64,000 nucleotides of DNA from Camarhynchus parvulus (lineage: Eukaryota > Chordata > Aves > Passeriformes > Thraupidae). Location of the stretch: NCBI RefSeq assembly GCF_901933205.1, contig NC_044572.1, positions 23,460,501-23,524,500 on the forward strand, in the 5' to 3' direction. The first letter of the stretch is position 1, and every line of letters starts with the position of its first letter. The translations under genes and the position numbers were made by a program. The notes under the pieces are model-generated. The model saw nothing but the letters and a program-made list of their open reading frames with translations. It was not told where the DNA came from and ran no database searches. Below, in pieces: positions 1 to 15,100 of the stretch.

Positions 1-3000
1 AGGAGAGATTCAGCAATATATTAAGCAAAAAGAAATGCAGATGCATCAGGTAAATAGACGCCATTTTCTTTTGTTTTCACTAAAACCTGTTCTTTTATGT
101 AAGTATAATGAATGAAATGGTTCTTAATGAGAATAACTACAGGCATATTCTGCTCTGTGTAGCACTTTCATTTCTATATTACTCCTACATTACAAAGAAG
201 AGAAGGATGTTATTTTAGGAGAATCCCAATATCAGTTTCCATTATGTATTAAAAACACCTTACCTTTTCATGATTGTAAGGTGGTTTTGAATTTTGGACA
301 TAAAATTTCTTATTCCTAATTTGACTTGACATAGAATGGAATGTAGTACACTTTTACATGGTGTGGAGGTAGAGACATTCAAATTATAAAGTGTCTAAGA
401 CATACAGGACTCAGAATGGTAAGAGAAATTATACTGATTTTCTATACAGGTGTTTTTGGAAGTTGTTTATTTATATATGTTTTGATCTTGATTTGTTTTC
501 TTGTTTTCCCACCGCAATTCCAAAGATATTTCCTTTCAGTGGCTTTTCCAATATTCATTTGTCCAGATTTCCATGCACTGGTGGTTTATTGCCTCTCAAT
601 TTAGAACCATCAGTCAAAATTGACTGTTTGATAGTCCAAAAATGGCCTTGATGTCTCTGAATGTGAGAGTTTTGGCAGTCATGGAACCCAGTACTGGACA
701 AGAAAAGATTCTAAGATCTTTCATCCAAATACAAAATTAATGAATGCCATAATTGTCTTATAAGTTAAATAATATTATCAAACCTCATTTCCTGCTCTCT
801 GTTAACCTTCCTCCCTGTGCTGTGTGGTGTATCCAATTTATGCTGTATGATAGTCTTTCCTCCCATGGTCTTAAGTCTTTTGTTTTTTGAAGCTGTGTTA
901 ATCCAAATTACATACATTTGTTTTCCCCTTTGGTCTTTTCACTTTGTAAGTTGGTGTGAAAGTGATCAGTGCTATTAAAACTTGAATCTTTTACCATTTT
1001 CCATGTTTTGTGTTGCCATATAGGTAGAAGCCCAGCTCATGGAAAGTCAAAAAGAAAAAGTGCTTATTACTGAACTTGAACAAGTGAGAGAAGAGGCAGC
1101 TGCTGCTAAGGAAGAGCTGAACAGTTACAGAGAAAAGGCAGAAAAACTTCAGCAAGAGCTAACAGTAAGAACCAGAGTGTTCCATTTAAGTACAATTACT
1201 TAAATCAAATAGTTGTACCGGACTTACTGTTCAAATATGCATGCTATAGTTTGGGGCTTTTTATCCTTTACTGAGAATGTCACCAAGAAAAGCAGCCAGT
1301 CAGTGCCTACTTGTGAGTGGAACAGAGCTGAGGCTGTAGATCAAATATTCACTCATTGCCAAAGTACTCCTGTTTGACTGGAGTGCAACAGTGGGTCTAG
1401 AGCTGTAGTTCTTAGGAGATAATATGTGCTACCATGTGTCATAACTGCTTTAAAATAGAACTAAACTGATCTGTAATTGGATTTTAGCCTTTTAAGTATT
1501 TGGAAGGATTGCAGTTGAGATTCTCCATATTTACAGGTAAAAGAAGCAAGTCTGATACATCTTCAGGAAGACCTGTGCAAAGTGAAAGAGAACCTGGTTC
1601 AAGCAGAGGAGAAGCTTGCAAGTTACCTGAGAAAGAACAAAGAAATTGTGAAAACTGAAAGCAAGAAGGATGCAGAAATATCATGTGATTTGTCAGTCAA
1701 TGAGTCTACTCTAACTGGAAACAGCTCCTCATCACAAACAGACAAGATTGAGGAAGTCTCACCAGTTCTTGTTAAAAATGCAGAAATCCAAATTGATTTG
1801 CAAAATGGATGCTCTTCAGAAGAGATTGCAGAGATTGTAAGAGAATTTACTGAAAAAATTGACCAAATGCAGGAACTCCATGCTGCTGAAATCATGGACA
1901 TGGAGACAAGGCATATCTCTGAATCTGAAGCATTAAAGAGAGAGAAGTTTGTTGCAGTACAAGTATTGACTGAAGAATGTAATACTTTAAAGGAAGTCAT
2001 AGAAACTCTACAAGCCAAAGAAGTACGTATTTTATTTTATAATTACTGAAATATTTCAGTTCAAGCTTTTGCTCTTGCTACAGAAATTTCCATTTAAAAT
2101 CTGTAAAGTGTGAACCACCACATGCTCAGTAAAAAACTTCAAAGTGTTCTAATGTTTCCATGGCCCTGAGAGAGATTGTGAACCCCTTTCTCAGCATTGA
2201 AGTTTGCAAGTGTGCTCAACTATCAGGTGTTTCCTTGTGCTTCTGCCTTGAACCTGCCCTGCTCTGGGAAATGTAGGTCACCCTGTGGAATGCCATCTCT
2301 CTCATAGTCAGTTTTATTGCTTTGATTGCAGGGGAATTGGTTCACATTATTTCCTGCTCCTTGAAAGTTTCTCCCTTGCTGAGAGTGCGTGAGGGGTTAA
2401 AGACTTGATTGTTTTCTTTTCTAAATACAGAGAATCCCAGTTTCTGGATTAGCACGTTCTCCACCACATCAGGCTAGAGATGGAGGTTCTAGTGGTAAGA
2501 GATTTTTTGTACAGATTTCAAACAGCATTATAAATTAAATCTGCTTTTTTGATATTAAGTTTACCATTAAAGAGTTTCTGTTCTAAGAAATAAAACAGCT
2601 ACTGCCCAGCTTGAAGCAGAAGCCTGATGCACCAGCAAAAGGCTCTGGGCATGCCATGTCTGTTAATTTGGTAAAAAAGGAAAATGTCCAGAGCAGAGAT
2701 GGATTTTAGTTGAGCAATCAGATGCTAATTATTTTCCTTTCCATTGGAGTTTCTGTATTCTTCTTAGCTATTACATGATCTCTTCAGCATAGCTTCATCA
2801 TCTGCTGATAGTATTTAAAGCTACAGCTCCCTAGCAGTGGGAGATGATGACAGGGCTTGACTTCTCCAAGTGTAGTAAAATTAATTTGAGTGATCCTTGA
2901 CATAGGCAATGCAAAGCATATTAACAGGGGTCATTTGGCACAAGTGTTTATGCAAGTAGTGGTTTGTCTTGTAAAACTAAATAAAGATTTTAAAGTTTGG

Positions 3001-6000
3001 TTGTGGTTTTATTTTTTAGTTTTGTTTTGCTATTACTTCTCTGAAACAGAAAAAGAAAAACTATAAAACAGGTAGTCTCCAGGCTTAGAATGAACCCTTA
3101 GTGACATGGAACTGCCTGTTAAAACAACAGATAAAAAATACTTTTTTGATGCCTGTTCTTCAAAGCCTCCCAGTAATCCAGCTTTCATGTTTTTCTCTCC
3201 TTTTATTTTAGACTCCAGTTCAGACTGGAGTCAAGGAATGTATCTTGCTCAGACCCAGGGATCTGACACGATATCTGAAGGAATAGATGAAGGTGAAACT
3301 TCAACAGATTTACTCCCCAAAAAAATTAAGGTAAAATAGACTCGATCTTTTTTTTTTAAGGAACAAGAGTGATACTACTGAAAGTTGAGATTAGCTTCTG
3401 CTTGATTATTGATAACAGAGCCATTTAGATACCTTTTAGTGTTGACCATTTTAATACATTTTCTCACAGCGATGTGCATTTTTGCATTTTAAATTAGGCT
3501 AAATATGAGTTTTATATCTGTAGGCTTGTTGCCGGTTATAATTATGAGAAATAAAAATAGAAAATAGTTATAATTTATTGCAATTTAATTGTATTAACAA
3601 TAATGTCATGATCACATATTACACAATTTTATGGATTCGATTTTTATAATTGTGTTATGAAAGCAATTTGTTTATTATAAACAGTAAGGGTATGATGCTT
3701 TAATTACATTTTTTAAAAAGTACTTTGTGACAAAGCCCTAGCTTCATAATAATTTCAAAAAGTGAATGGCTAAGCTCACCTGGAAGTCTTCCCAGGACTG
3801 TTTTGAAAATGTCAGTTTCCTTTAGTAGCTATTTTAAAAATAAAAAATTGATTTGACAGATGTACACTGGAAAATTTTATTTGAAACTGAGGAAAACTAC
3901 AACTATTTAATAAGTTTCTATGTGACACATATAAAGGACTGGGTACTCTTCTGTCCTTGACATGAGAAAGCATGGTTTCCTTATGCTGATCAAATTAGAA
4001 GTACCAGTTTTCTAATACAAATTAAATAAGATTATAATTATTATTGTTGTTATTATTATATGTTGGTATTACTGGCATTTCTGGTTTCTTTTTGCTTTTA
4101 TTGTAGGGTTTGCTGAGAGCAGTCCATCATGAAGGCATACAGGTGCTGTCTCTCACTGAATTTCCATACAGTGAAAAAGATCTGTCACCTCAAAAGCAAG
4201 AGCCAGAATCTTGGCTAGAAGAAAGAAAAGCTTTCCTAAGCACCATCTCATCTTTGAAAGACCTAATTGCAAAAATGGAAGTTCATAGAGAAGCTGAGGT
4301 ATAAAAAATATTGTAAGATTCTATCTGAATAAAAAATAATTTATTATAGCCTTCTATAGCACATGCACTGTTCCTGTTTAAATGCTTAAATATCCTATTA
4401 CAAGGTGAATTTTTTTTAAATGTGCCATTAAACTCCATATTGCACTTCATGGTATTACAGCTTATATTTGTTCTTCTGTGCACTGATAACTTTTGTCTGT
4501 ATAGGTCCACTTTCTAAGAAGAATTCTATTTTGAAACATGTTCCAGTAGCAGTTTAAATATAATTTTTAATGTTGTTATTTATTGGCTCATTAATCAGTA
4601 ATCTGTTAAAACTTTGCTTGTTAAATTACCCCAATTAGCCTCTTGGAATATATGCAGGTAGTTTCTATTACTTCAGCATTTTCCTTAGCATGCTAAGTGG
4701 GCAGATGAACTTTGTGTCATTTAAAATGAAATCTTTTTCATACACTGTGTCTGCACACTACCACATAGCTTTGTAAGAGCCTAGGAAGAGACATGTAATG
4801 TAAGAAAAATTAAAGAGTAGTGTGATATAGTAACCTCAGTAGTAACTACACAGGGCTAAGTTTTCAGTTACAAAAAGCTACTTTGCCTTCATTGAAAGCA
4901 AAGCTAAAAGTTTATGATTTGTGAATGCAGAAAAATTTGTAATGTGTACAGTAAACACATCCATTTGGATGGATGAAATTTACACAATTTTTAATAAAAG
5001 CTAAACATTCCACTGAAAACACACACTATACATAGAAATTATAATGATGTAATCTTTCCATTTGACTCTTTAAATTGTTTTTATACCACTGCAGATCTAT
5101 GCAAGTACTGAATCTCCTGAAGGTGCGTCAGACTGGCGAGGAGAACTTCTGCAAGCCATTCAGCAGCTTTTTGTGAGGGAACAAAGTGTTCTCCTTGCTG
5201 CATTTCAAACTGAACTTGCAGAAATGGGCACAAGAGATGCAGTGATGTTGATGAATCGGTTAGAGCACAGATTACAAGAGCAGGTAATATAAACTGTACT
5301 GTTAGTCAAAGTGTTTGTCTACATTAGATTTTAATTTTAAATTTATAAATCCATTATACGTATATGTATTAATGGTAGTTCTGACAGTCTAAGGATGAAA
5401 ACAAAGTCAGACTTGCAGAAAGTCTTTTAAAAGAAAAATTATGTGGCATGGGAAAGAAACTTTTGGGTGCACAAGGTACAGAATATGTACAGCCTTCAGA
5501 GATCAATTTGCATTGAACACACTTGTCCTGAGCTTGATGTCATTAAGTTGATTAGAATTATACTACACTGTCTAAGAGAAAAGGTAGCTTGTTTATACAA
5601 AATAATTTGCAAGAAGAGAAAGTGTTAAGGCTGCTTTGGGACAGAGGGAAGTCAGTTATCTCCTCTGGAACATGGAAGGATTCATGAGAAAATTGCAGTT
5701 TGCCAGAAAAGTAATAGCAATTTTCAGTCTGTAATTTTGATGCCTAGAAGAGAACTAAAAAATAACAAGTAGTTTTTCCAAATATTGTAATACTGATTTC
5801 ATTGAAGATATTTTGAATATATGTGGACTATGAATATATACATAAATGTGATGTCAACACCATAGTTATTCTCATAAAATCTAGAGTTTTACTTTGAAAT
5901 GTTTCTAATGCTAATAGGCTACTAACCAGAGAGCAGCAATGGACAGTCTTCAGAATGCAGACAGAAGAAGTTTGCTGATGGAGATTCAAGTATTACATGC

Positions 6001-9000
6001 TCAGATGAACAGTAAGAAAAGTAACCCCAAGAGAGAACAAGAGATTGATTCAAAAAGCCCAGGTGACTTCTGTGGTAATATATGTCTGTTTCCAAATGCT
6101 TTCAGGGCAGTGTTCATAATGTTGTAAGTGACAAAAATGTGACTTTCTTTGGTCTCTGATTTTGATATACGTGTTCTGACCATGCATACTTTTCATCTTC
6201 TTCAATCTTATTTAACTACTTTTGCAAAAATTAAGATAGTCTGTGTTCCAATGACTTGTATCAAACTGAAAGTGATACAAAGTTATGTTCAATTGCTATA
6301 AAAATGGACCTTGAATTTTAAGGCCATTTTCCATGTATATGCTTCACTGTTTAGGTTCAGCAGCTTTGAAATTGTCTAAGTTGGATAGTCAGTCATAATG
6401 CAGAAACTAAGAAGGAATTAGAATGAAGAACAAAAGGTTCAGAGAACAGGTATACTTTAAAATTAAGTAAAGCTCACTGTCAGTGTTTAGTTACAAATAT
6501 TAGGTCACAAGTATACATATGTAATATAACTAACTTAAATTGTGTTAATCATTATCCAAATGATGCACATTGATACAGTTGCACACATCTTAGAGCCTTT
6601 AAGAAATAAAGAAGTTGAAGTGATTTCTTCAAAATACAAAAGATATTCAAGTATAAAAGTCATGGGTTTGCTTTTATTACGCTACTGAAAGAAAATATTA
6701 TTTTAAAATATCACTCTTAATAGTAGCCTAATAGTGGTCGTGCTCTGGCTAGGAGAAGCTTTACCCAAACAGAGTGTTTTTCATAAAGTAATTTCCATAT
6801 GAATGGTGCTCTCCTTAGAAATGCTGGAGTATAATATGCAGCAGAAGCAGTTGCAGATTCTGGAGATGCAAGTGGAGCTCCGGAGTGTGAAGGACCGAGC
6901 AGCAGAGCTTCAGGAGCAGCTGAATTCAGAGCGGATGATGGGCGCAGAGATGAAGAATGAACTTGCACAAGCCAAACTAGAGCTTGAAGCAACCCTTAAA
7001 GCACAGCACAAGCACTTCAAGGACCTAGAAACCATCAGGTGTGTCTTTCAGTGCCAGTTTGTGTTGGCTGTGTAGATTATCTTTCCTTATCTGAAACCAT
7101 CATTCTGATTTTCTTAAGGGGCTTGATCTCATGTAGCATAATTGCTTCTCAGTATTTCTGTAAAACCTACCTGACTAAAATAGACTTTTTACATTTGACA
7201 AAGAATATATTTCAATTAATAATTAACTCTATTAGTTATCAAGTTCCTTTTTAAAAATTATTAGCTCGTATAGAGTAGCATTAGGCTACTCTATACAAGC
7301 TGATAAGTAAACCATATTTAATAAAGGTTTTTAATCTCTATGAACATGGAGGAAAAAATTGCAAAGTTAAGATGACTTTGCAAGTACTTCCACATGAAAT
7401 ACTCTTAAATGTTGTTTTGACATGGTTGATAGCAGAAGCCACAGATCTGTGTCTTGGTTTGGAAAGACAGGAGTCTGCTAAGGAAGGCAGGAGCCTCCCC
7501 TGAAACTGAGAATGTAAACCCTCCCCACCCCTCCGAATTGCTATAATTTTAAATTAAGGGGCTCTCAGGCAAAGATATGGGAGCAGGTAATAACAGTTCT
7601 TTAATAGGGAAGAAATAAAAAGAATAAAATAAACAATACAGTCCACTGGAACAACACTGACAGAGTCAGAACCCAACCTGACACCCTGTTGGTCAGGGTG
7701 TTGGTGGCAGTCCGATTGAAAATGTGGCTGCAGTCCTCTGAAGTCTCAGGTGTGGTTCTGTTGGAGCAAGGGGGTTCTGTAGAGAAGGATGTAGTCTTCC
7801 TCTGAAGATCCAGGAGGAAAAGGTAGCTGCTGTTCCTCTGGGGAATCTCGTGGAGAAAAAACTGAACTGCAATTTCAGAATCTTGGAGTATATCGGGGTA
7901 GCAGTGCTTGGCTCCTCCCTCTGGGCGGAGCATCTCACAATGGGATGTTATAGTTCTTATCAGTCATGCACCGATATTCAATAGTCTGTTATCAGCGGAG
8001 GTCCCCTCCCGAGGAAGGTGTGAATGTGGTCATTCAAAGAGAGAGATAAGGCAAACTGCTCACTTGACAAGGTAATCAGCCATACAGATGGTAATGGAAA
8101 ACATCTTGCATGCAATCTTCAACAATCTGGCACTTAGGAAAGCCATTATTATTTATGCCTGAACCAGAGGGATGCACCCATGAACAGTATCTTAATGTTC
8201 AGCTCAGAGATAACAAATTACGCTGGAGCTTAAATTTGGATTACTTTACACATTACTTTATAGCTTTTACAGACCATCAGGAGCAAGTTTCTTTTTCAAA
8301 ACGGATACAAAATTCATTTGCAAAAAAATGAAAATTTAGGTCATAGATTTTTTCTTTTCCCCCAGTATATTTTTTTCCTTTGAGAAACATGGCAGCAAGA
8401 TGCACTTCCATGGCATTGTTTAAGATTTTGGCCCTTGACAGGATAAGGTTGAGCGCTAACTGCCTCTGAGCCCCTGCAAGTGGCAGCTACAAAGGTAGCA
8501 AGATGGACACACTTGTGGCAGTTCTTGAACGATGCAACTCTTTTGGGTTTGAGTTAGCCTTTTCTTCCTAATTGGTTTTTCACTGTTACTCTACTAGACT
8601 AGCAGTGTTTTCAGTGCACAGGATGGAATAAATACCAAGTAACTGACTGCATCATGATAGGATTAGAGTCATTGCCTGATGTAAAGTTTGCTCCATTTTT
8701 CTTTTAGGACTGAAGTTAAAGAAAAAGCAGCTGAGCTAGATATTCTCAAGGATACAATGGCCAATGAACAGAAAAGATCAAGAGAGCTACAGTGGGCTTT
8801 GGAAAAAGAAAAAGCTAAAATGGAACGCAGTGAGGAAAGAGGAAGAGAAGAGCTTGAGGTATTCCATAATCCCAAGTGGCCTGGGACATCAAGGAGCATG
8901 AAAATATTCTTTTGGTTAACGTTTCATCTCAGTTCACATTTTTTGTCCAATGCATGCTTTATTGTTCTGTCTTCAGCTGTAGTATTATATCATCTAGAGC

Positions 9001-12000
9001 TGAAGAAAAATTTATAGAAGCTGCCTGGACAGTATGAAAAAGGCCTGATGCACATTCCATTTAAATCAATAGGAATTTCACTTTGCTTTTCAGGCCCAAG
9101 ATTAAAAGATTCTATAATGGCTCTCAGTTATTCAAGGGGACAGGACACTGCTGATGGCTACACTCAGCCCCCACCACAGCCTAACTCATAAAATATAGTA
9201 TTTAAGAATATGATTTAAGGAGACATATTGTTTGTCACAGTTTAAAAAGTCTGCAGTTTCACCTCATGAAAATCAAACTAAGGAGTTTACTTTAGAAGAA
9301 AATGCTTCATTAGTATCTTCCTTGATACCTCTGCAGTATTTGATATAGGGGAGAACAGGTATCCTGGTACAAGACAAAAGACAAAAAAGCATAACTTCAA
9401 CAGCATCAATTTATTTACATCTTGAAATCCAAAGCTGAAAAATCATTTTCACAGTTTTAGGAAGTAAAAGCAGCTGGCTGTCTTCAGCTTCAGAACTACA
9501 GTTGTTTGTATCCCATTATAAAGTATGTGTTAAAAAGATTCTTTTATGAAATAATCTGATTTTAGAATAAAGACATCTGTAATGTATTTTAGTATCAGAT
9601 GTAACTGCAGCATTCAGAGTATTGTCACATTACTTGGGAATAGCAAAACCTGTCAAAAGCAGCGTGTGTAGAGGCAGCATATTTGCAATTTGCAGAATTT
9701 AACGGAAAGTATGCACAAATGACTTTGATCAATTCTTGTTTTCTTTTGAAAGGACTTAAAGTTTTCTCTTGAAGATCAAAAACAAAAGAACTTGGAGTTA
9801 AGTAAACTTCTGGAGCAGGAGAAACAGCTGTCAAGTGATCTGCAGCAGAGGATTGAATCCCAAGAAGCACTCAGTGCTGCCCAGCTGTCACGTGAGCGAG
9901 GCCGTAACTCTGAGTTGCAGGTGCTTCTTGAATCAGAGAAGGTTCGAGCTCTCGAAATAAGCAGTGCCCTAGAAAGGGAAAAAGAGCTGTGTGCTCAGCT
10001 TCAAAGTGCTGAAGATAAGGGGCAAGCTGGAGCACCTAATCCATCTGAGGAATTGCTTAAAGAGCTACAGAAGCAAATGGATGAAAAGCATGACCGTATA
10101 GTGGAGTTAGTAAGTGAGATGGAGAAGTACAAACTGGAATCTGTGCAAGTGAGACAGCAAATGGAAAAAGAAAGGCAGATTCAGAGACAAGCACTACAAG
10201 CAGAACAGGATGCTAACATAATAGTACAAAAGAAACTCCACGAACTAGAGTCCAAAGTAGAAGACCTTCAGTGGCAACTTGGAGAAAAGAAGCAAGAAGT
10301 TCATAAATTAGGGAATGAAACAAAGAAGTTGCAGGAAATAATCCAAGATCTACAGAAAAAAGAGCAGGAGGATGAAGAAAGAAAGGAAGCCAAAAGGACA
10401 CCAAGCCACAACCCAAATGAGGTACAGTAGGATTAAAAGTAATGTGTAATATTGAAATATAACATTTAGCTTTAATTCTTTTGCTCAATTATGGCACTGT
10501 GCCTTGACTCAATCTATGAAATAGCCTGCAGATTACAGAACATGGGCACCAGAGAATGGAAAAGGGAAAGCATTCCAGTTTGCTTCCTAAAACTATTCAC
10601 ATGCTTCCTCCTGAGAGTGAAGTTATAGGAGTATATAAGGAGGAGCATAAAAGTGTATGAGGAGGAGCATGGGCAGGGGAAATGCATCTGGGTGTATACA
10701 CACATTTTTTGTGTCTCAGTACAGGAGAAGAATGTTCTTGCAACCAGTTGCAGGAATGAGCTATTCCTACTCAGGAATGCCCCAGGTCACTGCCCTTAAT
10801 CTTTAGTTCATAAACTGCAAAGGATCTTTGAAACATCATAAGGGATCTTCCAACAGCTTCAGTAAAGAAATGAGTAAGCAACCAAACAAGCATATGTATG
10901 AATGTGTGTATGTTAGCAAACAAAATAGGAGAAAGAAGTCAAGGTAAAAAATCAATTTAAGAATTATCCTAATTTTAGATGAGTGAAAGTACTGTCTCTG
11001 TTGCCTCTACGTTTTTCACTGTCATAAAAGGTTAGGTAAGTTTTAAAATTATTTTCAAATTACTTTTAGAAACTTGCCTGTAAGAGGTAAGTGTTGCTGC
11101 ATGAGTGATTTGTGGGTAATCGCAGAGAGGACTGACAGAAGACTTGCTTGCCTCTTTGCTGACCATGTTTTTGCCCATCCTGTCATCATTTGTTGTACCA
11201 GTTATTTGTATGTGGAGCCAAGGAGGAAATTTTTCTTTTCATCTACTTTGGCTACTGGTTTTTATCTTCTGAGGCATTGGAAACTACCCGTATCTAAAGG
11301 CAGGCTGTTGAGTGTATTGGTAACTGTGACAGCAGCAGCCTTCCTGCCATGCCCATTTTGTGCACCTTGTTCTTCTGCACACAGGGAACTGCCAGCACTG
11401 TGGTCAGCAGAGTCTTCCCTTGGATCAGGTTAGCAGCAGCTGTTGGGGTTTTTCCCTTCCTCATCAGCAGATAGTGTGATCTGCTTTCCAGGACTTGCCT
11501 GGGATTTCAAATAATGCATCTCCTGCTTTTTCCTGTGACATTTGAAACACTCTGACTTTCTGCTTTGGTATTGCCCTGTAGGGGAAACAGCCAAAGGCAG
11601 AGCCACGGACTCAGGTTTTCTTTGTGAGGGATAGCAGTTCTTCCATGGCAGTGTTGGGAGGCTGTTACCCAGGAACACCTCTTCAGTGCATTGTTTTGCT
11701 TGTGGTAGCATCAGTGGTGTGGTTGCCTGGGACTGGACTGATCTCCATGACCATGGTGATCTCTTTCAGCCCCTGTTCTTCTGACTATAAATTGGTTACA
11801 AAAACACATAGGCCCAGTTGCCCAGATTCCTTGCACAACTGGTAAAGGAGCTGCTGATGGAAGAAACAGAAAGTCTTAATGACATCCTGCTGAGTTTTTT
11901 CACTGGATTCACACTGTAGCTCCATGATTGCTAGTTCTTAGTGCAGAAAGACACTAGACCTTTCATGAATGATAGTTTAGTGCTACATTACAGCAGCGTT

Positions 12001-12126
12001 GTAGTCACACTAAAATTCTTTCTCTGCCAGAATTACCAGTTCTTTAGTTTCTGAGTATGTTTCAAAATCATATGTTTTCCTTTTACAGCACTGGATCACA
12101 TACTATTGTTATATATATATACGTAC

Positions 12127-12157
<31 letters not shown>

Positions 12158-15100
12158 CATATTTCTTTCCAGACTACCTGGCATACACCCAATGAGAGAA
12201 CAAGAAATTGGGTTCTCCAGCAAAAAATGGAAGGAGCTGAGACGAATGAGTTGACTTACCGCACACTGACGGGAGATCTTTCTGCTGCTACTGAAATTCT
12301 GGAAAAAGTCAGACAAAAGCTGCAAAATGCATCTCCAAAGCTGAAGCAGCTGGCTCGGAAAGCTGCTAGCAGGTTAGACTAGTCTTCAGCAATTTGGTTT
12401 AGTAAATAGCAGCCAGCAAGCTAATATATTGGGTTTGAATCCTGATTCACAGACTGCAGGATTTAATTGAGTTTGAGGTTGTTCATTTTATTGTGTATGC
12501 TGTTACTTGAGATACACTGATGAAAGACAAGATTGCAGAGTATCAAGTGCTGCTGTAAATCCTATATGTTTTAATAGGGTCCTTTCTAAGGCACAGCAAA
12601 ATAGTCTTTTTTTCCTCTGAAAAGTGATAAGGTTTATCTGGGTATAAATGAATTTTAAATAGTAATTAAATAATTCATCGTGCATAAGGGGGTGAATATA
12701 GGGATTATTGTTCTAACTCATCTTCCTTGGGGAAAAAATTATGGTCTAGTGAAACTGATCTTGATTCTTATTTTTGGAAGGTTACTATCTCCATAAGATT
12801 TAAAAATGTCATGGTACCAGGTCCATGGGAGGTTTGAATCTCTTTTTATTTTGCTGTGATGGTCGTTTAATATTAAACATTCCTTCTGAAACATTTGGGC
12901 AAAGCAGAATGCAGTATATCTGGGAAATACCCTAGGATTTTGATCACACAGATTCAACAGATTTGTGGGAAGGAGAACCACTATTTTAAATGTGCTTCAT
13001 GTAGAATATCCCTGTCTACAAGTGAGTGAAAACTGTTCTATACACTTTGTTTTTTTAAATCAAGACAATTTTGTTTAGAGTCACTTAGCAGTCTTGAAAA
13101 TGTTGCCCTGTCTCCAGTACTGCTGAAGTGATTTGCTATAGATCCCGTGCATAGGAATCCATGGAAAGTCCTGTTAGTGTGGCTCATGGTGTCAGAGTTG
13201 ATCTGCTGTTGAAACCCCTTTTGTTTCAGATTGCAGCTTGAAACAGCAGATGAAAAGGACTTCATTTCAGTACAAAATGCTATTGAAGAAGTTATTTCAG
13301 AACTGAAAATACTGTCTGGATTGCCCAGTCTGGAAGAGGTGAGAGTCAATGCTGTAACTTTGATGGGAGAGTTAGGATGAAGAGCTGTGAGCAGAACCTG
13401 CAAGGAGTTTGTTAGCCTGTACTTATTCAGGTCTTTATAGGGGAAAATTCCAGCCAGTGTTCTGAATGGAATATGTAAAGTGTAAAAACCCCTTTCCATT
13501 TTTTTTTAATTTTTAATACTTTAAAAGTGATTTTTCAACTTTCAAATCAAAACTTTTTCAGTTTCATTTTAAATTTCTGCATCTCATGACTTTTTCTTTA
13601 AGATATTTTCTTTTCAGCAGTAATCCTATAACTGAGGAAACTTTTCTCAGTATTTCCTGATACTAAAATCAACATTTAGTATTTACTTTATTGTATTGAT
13701 ACAACACATTTACTTAAACTGCCTTGTATTTACCAAATGAAAGGCCACTGAAAATTGAGTGGCGTGCACCTGTGTAAAAGAAATGAAGTGAGGTAATCTG
13801 TTGCAAAGAATTTGGCAATATTTGATTTTTAAGTGAGCTTGATTTGGTCCCTATATTTGGTCCTATATTTTAAGCAAGGATTTTCAATGTAACTTGAAAA
13901 AAGCTTTGAGGCTTTTCTTTTCCTCTAGGTTAGATAAAGATAAACATAGTAGAAAACTTTGCAAATTGTTATAGCTGGTACAATTGAGCTTGTACGAAAA
14001 TACTCTGCTGTAATATATAGGGTAAGTATAGACACCATGATTTGTAGTTTACATGTACACTGAAATTTTTTATATGAAGTTGATACAAAGTTATTATCAT
14101 TATCTATAAATGTTTTTCACTGTAAGCCAGTTATTTTCAAGCTGGCAATTTGGATCTAATAGAAGTTGAGTTTGGTTTTCTTTCTTCCTCATAGCTGAAG
14201 ATGGTGGTGCCGCCAGGGACTCCATCCAGCTCTCTGACTGAGAGGCTGCTCAGGCAAAATGCTGAGCTGACAGGCTTTGTCAGCAGACTGAGTGAAGAGA
14301 AGAATAATTTGAGGAATGCTGTTATGAAACTGGAGGAAGAACTGAGAAGATACCAGCACAGACAGCATTCTGCAGACTATGTATGTCCTTGGTGGTGCTG
14401 ATCTAATGAGTTATGTATTCAAAGCCTAATTTCTTGTCTTGGTCACCCAGTTGAGAGTGATCAAGCTATCTGTCTTTCTTGGCTTTCCTCTACAGAGTAA
14501 ATTGAGGTGGGTTATTCTTGTTCAGTGGTCAGTATGCCTCAACTCTGTTGAGTGTAAAACTTTGTGATTTTACCCAGCTTCTTTTTGTTAACTACTCCTT
14601 TATTTTAAACGCTTTGCGCCTTTCTTTTTTATCTATCTTATCACCATGATAAGCAGATCCAGATAGCCTTCAAGATCCAGAAGCTAGTATGATCCAGTTG
14701 AAGGGACTTTTTTTTTTAGAGAAGCTGTATTTTTCTGGGACATTGATTGAGCTCCTAAAGTCACTGTTTTTGAGCTGTCAGACTGCAAGGGTGGCCTCAG
14801 ATCCAAGCACTGAATAGTTTTTCTCATTAATTTTATGAGCTCTCCACGAAAACAGTGACTAGAATGACATGGCCTAAGCTTCTCCAAATTATGTCATTCA
14901 AATTCAATTTCCTTTGTCTTCAGTCTTCTAGGCACTCATCAGATGTTGGAGTTAATATTGATACTCTTGTTGCTTCTGAGAAGGAGATTTGGAACAGAGA
15001 AAGGCTGTCGCTGCAGAAATCTTTGAAACAAGCTGATGCAGAACTCTCCAAGCTGAGAGCAGAGCTCAGGAGTGAGGCTTTCCTCAGAGAACTGGGATCA

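Noticed and set aside
7601..7938. Minus-strand open frames of 110 and 81 codons in the AKAP9 intron
   Set aside because: They lie wholly inside the solo LTR and resemble no retroviral or host protein.
11074..11845. Possible gene in the AKAP9 intron (frames of 119 and 93 codons on opposite strands)
   Set aside because: No domain or homology is recognisable and the frames overlap each other; intronic chance frames.
13038..13499. Minus-strand open frame of 153 codons opposite an AKAP9 exon
   Set aside because: It is the reverse shadow of the exon at 13,230-13,338 and flanking intron, with no recognisable protein features.
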